DNA of 64,000 nt, from positions 496,001-560,000 of the forward strand of contig NC_011026.1 in the NCBI RefSeq assembly GCF_000020525.1, in the 5' to 3' direction. Shown here piece by piece: positions 1 to 9,712 of the stretch. How positions within the stretch are numbered: position 1 is the stretch's first letter; each line of letters starts with the position of its first letter. The position numbers and the translations under genes are program-made. The stretch is from Chloroherpeton thalassium ATCC 35110. Lineage in GTDB: Bacteria; Bacteroidota; Chlorobiia; Chlorobiales; Chloroherpetonaceae. Below the pieces are notes generated by a model. It searched no databases. It was not told the origin of the DNA and saw only the letters and a program-made list of their open reading frames with translations.

Positions 1-8
1 CAATAACT

Positions 9-425
9 TTATTCATTTATTTTTTTCTTGGCTTCGTTACTTTGATGACGCTTGCCTGCTATCCGCACAATCACATAAGCAATTAGGGCAAAAACAAAGA
101 AGGAAAAAAGCAACCAGGCAATGGATTGAAGGGTTTCAATAATGGTTCGGTAAACTTCTAAAACCCACCGCTCAAGGTTGAGGTCGGGCATGTTCGAATC
201 AGTGTAGCGAGACGTGATATATTTCTCCAGTTCAAAAATTCTGACGCCGCCAGAAATCCCAACCACGTAAATCGCAAACGTAAGATAGCGAGTCCAGGCA
301 TAGCGGATGTCGTCCTCTACAATTCTGCCTAAAATGCGTTCAACAGGCTGCGAAAAAAAACGCCCGACTAAGCCTGAAACAATCAATGCAATTAAAAATG
401 TGACGATGAGAAGTGAAATAAACAT
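9..425 (-). CDS. small integral membrane protein, unknown function
   Basis: A 138-residue protein that I do not recognise as a named family. Hydrophobic stretches at about residues 1-22, 43-60 and 97-122 suggest three membrane segments. A polar stretch of about 35 residues lies between the second and third, and a short basic tail (RIAGKRHQSNEAKKK) probably faces the cytoplasm. It is transcribed leftwards, away from the ClpB-like gene, with 259 bases between the two starts. Codon use looks ordinary and the ATG start is the only early one. The function is unknown; its size and shape resemble small conserved membrane proteins of Bacteroidota/Chlorobiota. Confidence 0.6.
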   Translation of the reverse strand: MFISLLIVTFLIALIVSGLVGRFFSQPVERILGRIVEDDIRYAWTRYLTFAIYVVGISGGVRIFELEKYITSRYTDSNMPDLNLERWVLEVYRTIIETLQSIAWLLFSFFVFALIAYVIVRIAGKRHQSNEAKKKINE

Positions 426-684
426 GGCTGTGATGTGTTGATTTTTGTAGCGTTAAATTATCGTAAATAAAAAACGCGTGTTTGCCTCGCATGAATGCTG
501 AAAACGTATACGAACATTGTCCATCAAGATCGCATTCTTCTTTTTTCATCTTTTCGCATTTCCCCAAAAACAGGATGTTGCTTTGCTTGAACATGCTTGA
601 ACATATTTATCCTTTTTTCCGAATAACCTGAGTGGCGATTTTTGTTCTTAACTCTACATTTAACATTAAAAATTGAACTAAACT

Positions 685-2016
685 ATGCCGGTGAAAGACA
701 CATTACATCAGGATATTGAGACGAGATTGGCTGAAATTGATCAGCAATTGGCAAATTTGCGCGAGGAACAAGAGCGAATACAAGCAAAGTGGCAATCGCA
801 AAAAGAGCTGATTATGAGCATCCGCAAGCTCAAGTCAGACATAGAAGAAGCCAAAGTACAAGCGGAAGAGTTTGAGCGCCAGGGCAATTACGGCAAAGTG
901 GCCGAACTGCGCTATGGAAAGATTACGCAGCTTGAAAAAGAGCTTGAGCAAGGCAAAAAAAAGGTGGAAGCGCTTCGCGCGTCTGGCAATATGTTGATGA
1001 AAGAAGACATCGAGAGCAAAGATATTGCTGACGTCGTTTCGAAATGGACGGGCATTCCTGTTTCAAAAATGCTGCAATCCGAGCGGCAGAAAATTTTAAA
1101 CATCGAAGATGAATTGCGCAAACGCGTTATTGGACAGCGAGAAGCCATTCACGCTGTTAGCGAAGCGGTCAAACGTGCACGCGCTGGCTTAAGCGATGAA
1201 AAGCGACCAATTGGCTCGTTTATCTTTCTTGGCACCACGGGCGTTGGAAAAACTGAGCTTGCCAGAAGCCTTGCGGCTTATCTTTTCAATGATGAGGACG
1301 CCATGGTACGAATTGATATGAGCGAATACATGGAAGCGTTTAATGTGAGCCGTTTGGTTGGCGCGCCTCCCGGATATGTCGGTTATGAAGAAGGCGGCCA
1401 GCTCACGGAAGCCGTTCGTCGCAAGCCGTTTTCGGTTGTGCTGCTGGATGAAATTGAGAAAGCACATCCCGATGTGTTCAATATTTTACTCCAAGTGCTC
1501 GACGACGGCAGGCTTACCGACAACAAAGGCCATACCGTGAATTTCAGAAACACCATTATCATTATGACCAGCAACCTTGGCTCGCATTTGATCCAAGAAG
1601 AAATGGCAAAGCTAACCGATGAAAATAAAGAGACGATTCTTCCTGAGCTGCGCGCCAAGCTTTTTGATTTGATGCGCAAAAGCCTTCGGCCAGAATTTCT
1701 GAACCGTGTGGACGAAACGATTCTCTTCACGCCGCTCACGCGCGAAGATCTCAAGCAAATCGTGGATATTCAATTTGAGCGCATTCGGCAAACGGCTCAG
1801 AAGCAAAATATTTTGCTTCGCATCACGGATGAAGCCAAAAATTGGCTTGGGCAATTGGGTTACGACCCGCACTTTGGCGCGCGCCCACTCAAACGGGTTA
1901 TGCAGCGATATATCACAAACGAACTTGCCGAAAAAATCCTTGGCGGAGAAGTTTCAGATGGGGATTCCATTGAAATCGTGTTGGAAAATAACCAGTTGGT
2001 TTTTAGGAAAAATTAA
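685..2016 (+). CDS. ClpB-type AAA+ ATPase lacking N-domain and first ATPase domain
   Basis: 443 residues matching only the C-terminal half of the ClpB disaggregase. Residues 5-100 are the second part of the coiled-coil middle domain (pattern ELRYGKI..LEKEL). Next come the ClpB-typical WTGIPVSKM linker (about 121-129), Walker A GTTGVGKT at 183-190, pore loop GYVG at 230-233, Walker [11 protein letters not shown] at 251-260 and sensor-2 GARPLKR near 400. Full-length ClpB is about 860 residues with two ATPase domains; domain 1 and the N-domain are missing. The 259 bases upstream show no ClpB-like coding in any frame, so the ATG at 685 begins a free-standing half protein. The second ATPase domain looks intact by motif. 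It may be a functional single-ring variant or the remnant of a rearranged clpB. Confidence 0.85.
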   Translation: MPVKDTLHQDIETRLAEIDQQLANLREEQERIQAKWQSQKELIMSIRKLKSDIEEAKVQAEEFERQGNYGKVAELRYGKITQLEKELEQGKKKVEALRASGNMLMKEDIESKDIADVVSKWTGIPVSKMLQSERQKILNIEDELRKRVIGQREAIHAVSEAVKRARAGLSDEKRPIGSFIFLGTTGVGKTELARSLAAYLFNDEDAMVRIDMSEYMEAFNVSRLVGAPPGYVGYEEGGQLTEAVRRKPFSVVLLDEIEKAHPDVFNILLQVLDDGRLTDNKGHTVNFRNTIIIMTSNLGSHLIQEEMAKLTDENKETILPELRAKLFDLMRKSLRPEFLNRVDETILFTPLTREDLKQIVDIQFERIRQTAQKQNILLRITDEAKNWLGQLGYDPHFGARPLKRVMQRYITNELAEKILGGEVSDGDSIEIVLENNQLVFRKN

Positions 2017-2042
2017 CCCGCTGCAACAAGAAACCTAACAAA

Positions 2043-2077
2043 AAAGCCTGCTTCGTCTCAGCGATGAAGCAGGCTTT
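2043..2077. terminator. bidirectional hairpin terminator
   Basis: A perfect 12-bp stem (AAAGCCTGCTTC at 2043-2054 pairing with GAAGCAGGCTTT at 2066-2077) is flanked by A-runs on the left and T-rich sequence on the right. It lies between the convergent ClpB-like gene and nhaA and can serve both. Confidence 0.85.
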
Positions 2078-2105
2078 CGTTTTTCTTCAGCGAAAAACTT
2101 CTTTC

Positions 2106-3602
2106 TTAATTTTCTGCAAGTTGATACGCTTTTTCCGTTTTTTCAGACGAACCATCAACATTTTCACCACCTGAAATGGGAAGCGGCTTGGTCATATATT
2201 TCATCCAGAGGTAACCTAAAATACCAGCCGTCGCAGACGCAAATAAAATTCCGGTCTTGGCAGAATCGAGCAATTCATGGCTACCCAGGAAAGCCAGTTC
2301 CGTGACGAAAATGGACATTGTAAAACCAATGCCGCCCATCAACCCAACACCAATGATATGCTTGAAATCAGCGCCTCGCGGCAAGATGCCTATTTTTAGC
2401 TTGATCGCAATCCAGGTTGAACCCGCAATCCCAATGAGCTTTCCGACTACGAGCCCGAGCATGACCCCAATTGTAACCGGGTTCGAGACGGCTTCACCAA
2501 TTTTCTCAAAATGAATGACAACGCCGGCATTTGCCAAGGCAAAGATGGGAATAATCACAAAAGCGGCTAACGGATGAAGCGCGTGTTCGAGTTTGCGAAG
2601 CGGGCTGGCCGCTTGGGTGGCTGCCATATCCATTTCTTCGACCAATTCGGCTTGTTTACTATTTGAAAATGTCCCCCAAGCAAATGAAGTCTTCTCCGAC
2701 GCTGGTTTATTGTAGCTATCAAAGCGTTTCAACAGACAGCGCATGTCGTTGCTGAAGCTTTCTGGGTGATACTTTGGGCGAACCGGAATGGTCATAGCAA
2801 CCAAAACCCCCGCAAGCGTAGCATGAATGCCCGATTTCAGAAAAGCTGCCCAAACAAAAATGCCAACCAGCAAGTAAGCCGTCAAAGAGCGCACGCCCAT
2901 GACGTTGAAGAGCAGAAGCACACCAAGAAAAACAGCCGCAATGGCTAAATAGGAAAGATAGAGATGCTCGGTGTAGAAAATACCAATCACAAGCACTGCG
3001 CCAAGATCATCGGCAATGGCTAACGCCAATAAAAACGCCATGACAGAAGAAGGCACATGACGACCCAACAACGCTAAAATGCCCACAGCAAACGCAATAT
3101 CCGTTGCCATCGGGATTCCCCAACCGCGCACCATAGCACCTTCGTGATTTACCAAGAAGTAAAGAGATGCTGGCACAATCATGCCGCCAAAAGCTGCGAT
3201 CACCGGTAGAGCAGCTTTGCTGAGCGAAGAAAGCTCACCGACCATAGCTTCTCGCTTAATTTCAAGACCGACCACTAAAAAGAAAAGCGTCATCAAGCCA
3301 TCATTAATCCAGTGATGAATCGATTTTTCCAGAACCTCTTCACCGATCGCAACACCAACCATCGTGTGAATAAAATGCTCATACGCATCGTGCAGCTCGG
3401 TATTCGCAAAAATTAGCGCGACAATCAGACATAACATCAGCACCAAACCACCCGCAATTTCATTTTGCGTAAATGCCTGAACTGGTGACATGACCTTTCT
3501 AAACGCGTCCTCAAAAGGGGCTTTATATGAACTATCATCTACTTCTACCTGTTTGCCAGGCATATGCTCATTGCAATCATTTTGATTTGAATTGTGTCCC
3601 AT
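2106..3602 (-). CDS. nhaA: Na+/H+ antiporter NhaA
   Basis: 498 residues, an inner-membrane sodium/proton antiporter that extrudes Na+ and helps pH homeostasis. The NhaA hallmark PMATDIAFAVGILALLG is present, followed by ALAIADDLGAV, whose two adjacent aspartates are the ion-binding pair. Many hydrophobic helices fill both halves. Compared with E. coli NhaA (388 residues) there is a hydrophilic N-terminal tail of about 35 residues, a polar insertion in the middle (around PKYHPESFSNDMRCLLKRFD), and a polar C-terminal tail; this longer form is common in Bacteroidota/Chlorobiota. It stands alone and ends at the shared terminator. A marine or saline habitat would fit but is only an inference. Confidence 0.95.
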   Translation of the reverse strand: MGHNSNQNDCNEHMPGKQVEVDDSSYKAPFEDAFRKVMSPVQAFTQNEIAGGLVLMLCLIVALIFANTELHDAYEHFIHTMVGVAIGEEVLEKSIHHWINDGLMTLFFLVVGLEIKREAMVGELSSLSKAALPVIAAFGGMIVPASLYFLVNHEGAMVRGWGIPMATDIAFAVGILALLGRHVPSSVMAFLLALAIADDLGAVLVIGIFYTEHLYLSYLAIAAVFLGVLLLFNVMGVRSLTAYLLVGIFVWAAFLKSGIHATLAGVLVAMTIPVRPKYHPESFSNDMRCLLKRFDSYNKPASEKTSFAWGTFSNSKQAELVEEMDMAATQAASPLRKLEHALHPLAAFVIIPIFALANAGVVIHFEKIGEAVSNPVTIGVMLGLVVGKLIGIAGSTWIAIKLKIGILPRGADFKHIIGVGLMGGIGFTMSIFVTELAFLGSHELLDSAKTGILFASATAGILGYLWMKYMTKPLPISGGENVDGSSEKTEKAYQLAEN

Positions 3603-3903
3603 CTTTTTCCATTTTTTAGTTTAAAGCGTTAAAAAAAGCATCTGAACCTATCAACCTTATAGCTTTGAGTCATAATTCCTTGAATTACACAATTGCAATG
3701 CGTCTAATAAAACGCGCCTTAAATTCGCATTTGAGTAGATGCACGCGACGCCTCAATTGCCGGTCGAATATAAGGAATAGTTTTTTTTGTGAAAACAACT
3801 TGCTTTACCCATCATTTTTAACTCAAAAAAATCAAGTTCAACGACTCACATTTCTGAAAAAATTATATGGATGCAAACAACGCTTTTATCTGCCAAGAAA
3901 AAA
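3603..3903. other. intergenic region, no gene seen
   Basis: About 300 bases between the start of nhaA and the terminator of the E1 gene. It is AT-rich, with short open frames that lack homology-like composition. It presumably holds the nhaA promoter; no recognisable regulatory RNA or operator stands out. Confidence 0.5.
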
Positions 3904-3929
3904 AGCGTGGCTTTTACTTCGGCCACGCT
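3904..3929 (-). terminator. intrinsic terminator of the E1 gene
   Basis: Stem AGCGTGGC (3904-3911) pairs with GCCACGCT (3922-3929). On the minus strand the stem is followed by a run of seven Ts (complement of 3897-3903). It lies 30 bases past the stop of the E1 gene. Confidence 0.85.
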
Positions 3930-3960
3930 AATGAAAATGTATTCATGAATCACGCTCTTC

Positions 3961-6063
3961 TCAATAAGCAACTAATGCAGCAAGCTTGCGATAAACAGAC
4001 TCTTTGCTTGGTAAAACGGCAAGTTCAAGATTTGGATGGTTTGGAACGGGGGTATCCGCCGCACCAAGACGGTAAACTGGTGCATCAAGAAATTCAAAAC
4101 AGTTTTCGCTAATAAAAGCGATAATTTCTCCGCCGAAACCTTGCGTTAAAGTGTCTTCATGCAAGACGAGCACTTTTCCAGTCTTTTTGACCGACGCCGC
4201 AATGGCTTCTTTGTCATAAGGAATAATTGTGCGCAGATCGAGAATTTCAATGGTTCGGTTGGTTTCTTCTTGGATTTTTGCAGCAGCCTCCTGTGCCAAT
4301 CGCACAGTTGCGCCGTAAGTAATCACCGTTGCATCGTTGCCCGATTGCACAACGCGGGCTTTTCCAAACGGCAAAAAGTAATTTTTATCCGGCTCGGGCG
4401 ATTTAGCAAATCCTTGACGATATAAATATTTATGCTCGAGGAAAATAACCGGATCATCCATTCGGCAGGCCGTTTTCAAAAGTCCCTTTGCATCAGCCGC
4501 ATTAGAAGGATAAACAACAAAAAGTCCCGGAATATGCGCAAGAAAACCTTCAACGTTCTGGGAATGGTACATCGCGCCGTGAATATAGCCGCCGATAGCG
4601 ACCCGCACAACAACTGGCGATGACCAGCAACCTTTTGACCGATAGCGAATAAGCGCCAGTTCATTACGAATTTGCATCATCCCCGGCCAAATATAGTCGC
4701 CAAACTGAATTTCCACGACGGGCTTGTAACCTTTAAACGCCAAACCAACGGCTGTACCGATAATCGAATTTTCCGCTAATTGGGAATTAAAAACACGCCC
4801 TTTTCCAAATTTTTCCGATAAGCCTTTGGTCGCTGAAAATACGCCACCTTTCGCATTTCCAACATCTTCTCCATAAACCATCATTTTTGGATTATGCTCA
4901 AGTTCTTCGGCAAGCGCTTGATTGATGGATTCAACCATGAAAAGGCTTCTACCTTGAGGCGTTGTGGATTCATAAGAAATCGGGGGCGGCTCTGCGCTTA
5001 CAACAAAATCGGCGTGCGATTCCGGCCTTGGATCTTCTTGTTTCAGCGCCCAAGTTACAGCAGCTTCAATTTTATTATAAATTTCTGCTTGAAGCGCCGT
5101 TAGTTCTTTTTGCGAAAGTACGCCTTCGGTGAGGATGTGTTTTTCAAGTCGAAGCAACCCATCACGTTTTTTGTCCGATTCAAGTTCGTCTTGACTACGA
5201 TAAGCTGCTTGATTATCAGAAGAGGAATGCGGCAGCAGCCGCACCACAGAAGCACGAATTAAACATGGCCCATCGCCACGACGGCAGATATCAACAGCTT
5301 TTTGCGCCGCGGCATACATTTCAAAGAAATTTCCACCATCGACATCAAAACGCGTGAGGCCACTATAGCCAGCCGCTACTTTATAAATCGACTGGCCAGT
5401 TGTTTGCTCTTCGATCGGGACGGAAATCGCATACCCATTATCTTCAATTAAAAAGACAACCGGCAATTTTTCGCGAGTTGCCCAATTGAGCGCTTCATGA
5501 AACTCGCCTTCAGAAGTTGCGCCTTCGCCGCTCGAGACAAACACAATTTCTTTCTCACCTTCTTTTCGCAATTCGTTTTCACGCTTGCAAGCAATGGCCG
5601 TTCCGGCTGCATGAAGATACTGCGAGCCTGTTGGCGAAGATTGTGTAGGAATTCTCAAGTCGTTGTGACTCCAGTGGCCATACATTTGGCGGCCACCCGA
5701 AATTGGCGACACATCTTTAGCAAGAAATTCAAGAACCACATCTTCAACGGACATCCCCAGTTCCAAACAATAGGCCAAATCGCGATAATACGGATATGAC
5801 CAATCCTGCCCGGGCTTGATGTGCATGGCCATGGCAACCTGTGCGATCTCGTGTCCAGCAGCGCCAACATGAAAGGGCGCTTTGCCTTGACGAAGCAATA
5901 TCAGGAGTTTATTGTCTAACTGGCGAGTTCTATAAATTTGTGTATATGCACGAAGAATTTGCTCTTTGGAAATCGTAACCGAATAGTTGTATTTATGATT
6001 TAGCCCGTTTGAATTTCTATGTTTGATGTCAAGCCCCTCAACATTTTCCAACATCATACGCAA
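3961..6063 (-). CDS. fused 2-oxoacid dehydrogenase E1 (alpha+beta), thiamine-diphosphate dependent
   Basis: 700 residues. The first half is an E1-alpha domain (about 30-340) with the ThDP motif GEGATSEGEFHEALNWA...EDN at 179-209. After a linker, the second half is an E1-beta transketolase-like domain (about 375-700) containing MVYGEDVG, FNSQLAENSIIGTAVGLA and the VLHEDTLTQGFGGEI stretch. E1 decarboxylates a 2-oxoacid and transfers the acyl group to lipoyl-E2. The substrate (branched-chain 2-oxoacid or pyruvate) cannot be read from sequence; the fused architecture is most often annotated as branched-chain or dehydrogenase E1. It lies 39 bases downstream of lipB in the same direction, which makes sense because E2 needs lipoylation. 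The E2 and E3 genes are not in this window. Confidence 0.92.
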   Translation of the reverse strand: MRMMLENVEGLDIKHRNSNGLNHKYNYSVTISKEQILRAYTQIYRTRQLDNKLLILLRQGKAPFHVGAAGHEIAQVAMAMHIKPGQDWSYPYYRDLAYCLELGMSVEDVVLEFLAKDVSPISGGRQMYGHWSHNDLRIPTQSSPTGSQYLHAAGTAIACKRENELRKEGEKEIVFVSSGEGATSEGEFHEALNWATREKLPVVFLIEDNGYAISVPIEEQTTGQSIYKVAAGYSGLTRFDVDGGNFFEMYAAAQKAVDICRRGDGPCLIRASVVRLLPHSSSDNQAAYRSQDELESDKKRDGLLRLEKHILTEGVLSQKELTALQAEIYNKIEAAVTWALKQEDPRPESHADFVVSAEPPPISYESTTPQGRSLFMVESINQALAEELEHNPKMMVYGEDVGNAKGGVFSATKGLSEKFGKGRVFNSQLAENSIIGTAVGLAFKGYKPVVEIQFGDYIWPGMMQIRNELALIRYRSKGCWSSPVVVRVAIGGYIHGAMYHSQNVEGFLAHIPGLFVVYPSNAADAKGLLKTACRMDDPVIFLEHKYLYRQGFAKSPEPDKNYFLPFGKARVVQSGNDATVITYGATVRLAQEAAAKIQEETNRTIEILDLRTIIPYDKEAIAASVKKTGKVLVLHEDTLTQGFGGEIIAFISENCFEFLDAPVYRLGAADTPVPNHPNLELAVLPSKESVYRKLAALVAY

Positions 6064-6102
6064 TCATTTGATTAGTTAAAAAGCCTCGTACTCATGGTTT
6101 CC

Positions 6103-6828
6103 TTACTTGAACGAAATAAAATCCCCGCCTACTTGTTCTTTCACCTCAGAAAAACTTATCTTTTTGGCGACCACGTTAAATACCGCTTGGAAGTGCTGCA
6201 AAAAACACGCCTCGATTTCTTTTAGCAAAAAATCACGCGATGCAATTTTCCGCATTGAAGTTACCTCTTTATCCCTAATTCCACAAGGGATGATTCCGCC
6301 GAAAAATTTTAGGTCGGTTCGGACATTTAAAGCCAGCCCGTGCATGGTTGTCCAATGGCTAAAACGCACGCCCATGGCACAAATTTTAGCGTTTCCTACC
6401 CAAACCCCTGTGAAGCTTTTCCCCGGTTGTGAGCTAATTTTTCGTTCGGAGAAAATGCCAAATGTTTGCAGCAAGCGAATAATTACCTCCTCCAAATCGC
6501 GCAAATAACGATGCACATCTAAATAAAACTCGTTCATGTTCAAAATTGGATAGGCAACAAATTGTCCAGGACCATGAAAGGTGATATCGCCACCTCGATC
6601 GATTTCAAAAACCGAAATGCCTTCTGCACGAAGCGCCGCTTCGCTAAGCAGCAAATGCGATCGCTGAGCCGTTTTTCCGAGTGTGTAGACCGGAAAGTGC
6701 TCCAGCATCAGCACCGTGCTGGGCATTTCTTGTTTTCTAACACGCTCAAAAATTTCCCGTTGAAGCTGCCATGCCTCTTCAAACGCGATTTTCCCGATCG
6801 ATACAACTTGTATGTGTTTGGCTGTCAT
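6103..6828 (-). CDS. lipB: lipoyl(octanoyl) transferase LipB
   Basis: 241 residues. It transfers octanoate from acyl-carrier protein to the lipoyl domains of 2-oxoacid dehydrogenase E2 and glycine-cleavage H proteins. The family signature RGGDITFHGPGQ lies at residues 78-89. The catalytic lysine (AKICAMG, K148) and cysteine (IIPCGI, C182) are both present. Length matches the family. It is the first gene of a probable two-gene operon with the fused E1 gene, so cofactor attachment and the enzyme that uses it would be expressed together. Confidence 0.96.
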   Translation of the reverse strand: MTAKHIQVVSIGKIAFEEAWQLQREIFERVRKQEMPSTVLMLEHFPVYTLGKTAQRSHLLLSEAALRAEGISVFEIDRGGDITFHGPGQFVAYPILNMNEFYLDVHRYLRDLEEVIIRLLQTFGIFSERKISSQPGKSFTGVWVGNAKICAMGVRFSHWTTMHGLALNVRTDLKFFGGIIPCGIRDKEVTSMRKIASRDFLLKEIEACFLQHFQAVFNVVAKKISFSEVKEQVGGDFISFK

Positions 6829-7351
6829 AAGCGTTTCACCCTGCGCTTAGAGGCGTGCGTATATTTTTTGCCAAGTGCGTGAGAAAGCAGCTTCAAGAAA
6901 GTTGCAATATAACGACATCACCTATCAGACTAAAAAATTTCGAACACAGATTTTAACATTGTTTAAAGAACATAACATCAGGCAGTTGCGACTGCCTCTA
7001 AAAAACCTAACTGTTTTCAGACCGCAACCCGCACCTTACGTGAAACAAGTAGCCTCCTCTTCAGGTTTAAAAGCACTTTTAGTTCAAATATTCAAAATCT
7101 TAGAAGATCGCCATCATAAGACCGCCTCTTTTTTTCCAAAAACTATCCCACAGAAATATGAAAACCGTTGCTCGGCATTTTTCCGCCGTTACCTTCTTGC
7201 TGTCCTTTCAGATTACGCCAGGTTTCAATATTTTTCATCGCTTAGAAAATCGTTTAGGCGTGAAGCAATGATGATAAATCGGTCTTTTCGTATTTGTTAG
7301 GAAATGCAAACGCCAAAAATAACTTTTCAAATCGAGATTTAATTTTCACCG
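6829..7351. other. 523-base intergenic region between divergent genes
   Basis: This region lies between the starts of lipB (leftward) and the GT9 gene (rightward). An open frame at 6875-7300 (+) could give 141 residues, but its composition (many R, K, F, S, no conserved pattern) looks like chance. Promoters for both flanking genes should be here; I see no strong repeat, operator or RNA gene. Confidence 0.5.
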
Positions 7352-8449
7352 TTGATGAACTTAAAAACAGACTGCAAGTTCTTTCGAGGCGATGCCCCTT
7401 GCAAACCTCACAAGAAAGAAGGCGTGCACTGCGAGAACTGCTCGCACTATCAACCGATTTCTCATAGAATTTTAATTATCAAGCTTGGCGCTTTGGGCGA
7501 TGTGATTCGCACAACGCCAATTTTGGAAGCGCTCCGCAACATTTACCCAAATGCACATATTTACTGGCTCACCTACGCCACCGACATTCTGCCCGACACC
7601 GTCGATCGGAAGCTTCCTTTTACAGCCGGAAGTACGCTGATTCTCGAGGAAACGGAATTCGATCTGGCCTTCAACTTTGATAAAGACCTCGAGGCGTGCG
7701 CGCTTTTAAACCGCGTGCGTGCGAAAAAGAAAAAAGGCTTTGGCCTGAAACACGGTGTTTGCACGCCGCTGGATTCGGACGTCGAGCACAAATTTTTAAC
7801 CGGTGTGTTCGACGATATTAGCAAAGCAAACACAAAATCCTATCCCCAAGAAATTTTTGAAATTGCAGGCCTTTCGTTCTCCGGCGAAGCCTATCAATTG
7901 GATAATACTGAAGCCGGAAAAACCGTTTGGCCAGTTGACAAAGAGAAAAAAATTGTTGGGCTAAACACCGGCTGCGGCGAGCGCTGGCCTTCGCGGCTTT
8001 GGCCAAACGATTATTGGCAGGCGCTGATGAGCGGACTTTTGAAAAGCGGCTATGAGGTTGTGCTGCTCGGCGGCGCTTCTGAACACGAGAAAAATCAGTC
8101 GCTCAGCAAAGCGACTGGCGCGAAATACTTTGGCCATTTTTCACTCAAGAAATTTATAGACTTAATTGATCAATGCGATATTGTTATTACACAAGTGACG
8201 ATGGCCATGCACCTTGCCATTGGCCGAAAAAAGCGCCTGATTCTCATGAACAACATTTTCAATAAGCACGAATTTGAACTTTATGGCCATGGTGAAATTA
8301 TCGAACCCAGCACCGGCTGCGATTGCTACTACCTCGCCAAATGCAAGCGTGAAGCCGAAGGCGGCGTGCCTTGTATGCGAGATATTTTGCCCGGCGAAGT
8401 GCTCAGCGCTATTGATCGCCAAGCCAAACTTGTTGAAAAAGCATCGTGA
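7352..8449 (+). CDS. glycosyltransferase family 9 (heptosyltransferase-like) with N-terminal cysteine module
   Basis: 365 residues. The GT9 fold begins at about residue 40 with RILIIKLGALGDVIRTTPIL, the standard nucleotide-sugar transferase N-terminus of ADP-heptose:LPS heptosyltransferases. The C-terminal half carries LNTGCGERWPSRLWP and a donor-binding GGASEHEKN segment. An additional N-terminal module has cysteines at 8, 17, 27 and 30 (pattern CX8CX9CX2C), and a cysteine-rich patch GCDCYYLAKC lies near the C-terminus; both suggest metal or disulfide binding. The stop overlaps the GTG start of the next glycosyltransferase by four bases, so the two are translationally coupled. The likely role is outer envelope polysaccharide or LPS synthesis; the acceptor is unknown. 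Confidence 0.88.
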   Translation: MMNLKTDCKFFRGDAPCKPHKKEGVHCENCSHYQPISHRILIIKLGALGDVIRTTPILEALRNIYPNAHIYWLTYATDILPDTVDRKLPFTAGSTLILEETEFDLAFNFDKDLEACALLNRVRAKKKKGFGLKHGVCTPLDSDVEHKFLTGVFDDISKANTKSYPQEIFEIAGLSFSGEAYQLDNTEAGKTVWPVDKEKKIVGLNTGCGERWPSRLWPNDYWQALMSGLLKSGYEVVLLGGASEHEKNQSLSKATGAKYFGHFSLKKFIDLIDQCDIVITQVTMAMHLAIGRKKRLILMNNIFNKHEFELYGHGEIIEPSTGCDCYYLAKCKREAEGGVPCMRDILPGEVLSAIDRQAKLVEKAS

Positions 8450-9591
8450 AAATTTCATACATCAGCACATTTTTTCCTTTGCGCGGCGGCATTGCGCATT
8501 TCAACACGCTGCTTTATAAAGAACTTTCGGCGCGTGGCCATCAATTGCACGCCATTACTTTTTCGCGCCAATATCCCAAGCTTTTCTTTCCAGGAAAAAC
8601 ACAGGAAGAAACCGGCGGCGGCGAGGAAATTTTCAAAACCCATGCGGAAATTTTGCTCGATTCCATCAACCCGTTTTCGTGGATTCGCGTTGGCTGGCGC
8701 GTTCGCAAACAAGCGCCCGACATCATCCTGTTTAAATATTGGATTACTTTTTTCGCACCGGCCTATTTCACCATTTCATTTGTTGCCAAACTTTTTCGCA
8801 AAACCAAAGTCATTTTTATTCTGGACAATTTTTTCCCACATGAAAAACGCTTTGGCGATGCGTTTTTGCACGAGCTTGCCATTCGCACTGCCGATGGCTA
8901 CCTTGCCATGTCGGAAAAAGTCGAACGCGATATTCAGACTCATTTGCCCCGCGCGCTGTACATCAAAGCGCCGCATCCGGTTTATAACATTTTCGGCGAT
9001 GCCATCGCAAAATCCGAGGCAAGAGCCTTGCTTGGCCTAAACCCTAACGAAAAAGTCATTCTGTTTTTTGGCTACATTCGCAAATACAAAGGATTGGATT
9101 TGCTTTTGGACGCGCTTCCCCAACTCTTGAAAAAATATCCCGATTTGAAGCTTTTAATTGCTGGGGAATTTTATGGCGATGAAGCCGAATATCGCAAGAA
9201 AATTGACGACATGGGACTTTGGAAACATCTATTGCTCCAATCGGATTACATTCCCAACCACGAAGTCGCGCGATATTTTTGTGCGGCGGATTGCATTGTG
9301 CTGCCTTACCGCAGCGCCACCCAATCGGGCATTGCACAAATCGCCTATCATTTTGAGCGTCCCGCCATCGCCACCAATGTGGGCGGCCTAAAAGAAGTTG
9401 TGCTCGACGGCAAAACCGGCTACCTCGCCTCCAGCAGCGAACCCAAAGAAATTGCAGCTGCCATTATTCGTTTTTATGAGGCGTTTGGGAAGGTCGATTT
9501 TGAAAAGCACATGCGTGAGGAAAAGAAAAAATACAGTTGGGAAAACTTTGCGAATGCCATTGAACAACTGGCGGAGAAATTGCAGGCATAA
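8446..9591 (+). CDS. glycosyltransferase family 4-type
   Basis: 381 residues. The N-terminus MKISYISTFFPLRGGIAHFN and the C-terminal block VILFFGYIRKYKGLDLLLDALP...LIAGEFYGD...LPYRSATQSGIAQIAYHFERPAIATNVGGLKEVV are typical of GT-B glycosyltransferases of the GT4/group 1 family. The conserved glutamate region (QSGIAQIAYHFERP) differs somewhat from the usual EGFG-like motif. It starts with GTG inside the stop of the GT9 gene (GTGA overlap), so both probably act on the same glycan. The substrate is not determinable. Confidence 0.9.
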   Translation: MKISYISTFFPLRGGIAHFNTLLYKELSARGHQLHAITFSRQYPKLFFPGKTQEETGGGEEIFKTHAEILLDSINPFSWIRVGWRVRKQAPDIILFKYWITFFAPAYFTISFVAKLFRKTKVIFILDNFFPHEKRFGDAFLHELAIRTADGYLAMSEKVERDIQTHLPRALYIKAPHPVYNIFGDAIAKSEARALLGLNPNEKVILFFGYIRKYKGLDLLLDALPQLLKKYPDLKLLIAGEFYGDEAEYRKKIDDMGLWKHLLLQSDYIPNHEVARYFCAADCIVLPYRSATQSGIAQIAYHFERPAIATNVGGLKEVVLDGKTGYLASSSEPKEIAAAIIRFYEAFGKVDFEKHMREEKKKYSWENFANAIEQLAEKLQA

Positions 9592-9637
9592 CCCACCACA
9601 TCACGAACACACGATTTTAGCGCTGCCAAAAACAAAC

Positions 9638-9660
9638 AACTCCGGCAAATGACCGGAGTT
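9638..9660. terminator. hairpin terminator between convergent genes
   Basis: Stem AACTCCGG (9638-9645) / CCGGAGTT (9653-9660) with a 7-base loop, followed by ATTTTAT on the plus strand. It lies between the GT4 gene and topA. Confidence 0.8.
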
Positions 9661-9712
9661 ATTTTATACAAACATTTTTGCGACACAGTGTCGAAAAGCT
9701 CTCGCTGCTTTT

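Noticed and set aside
6875-7300. 141-codon open frame in the lipB-GT9 intergenic region
   Set aside because: Random-looking composition, no recognisable domain, no ribosome binding site; likely chance.
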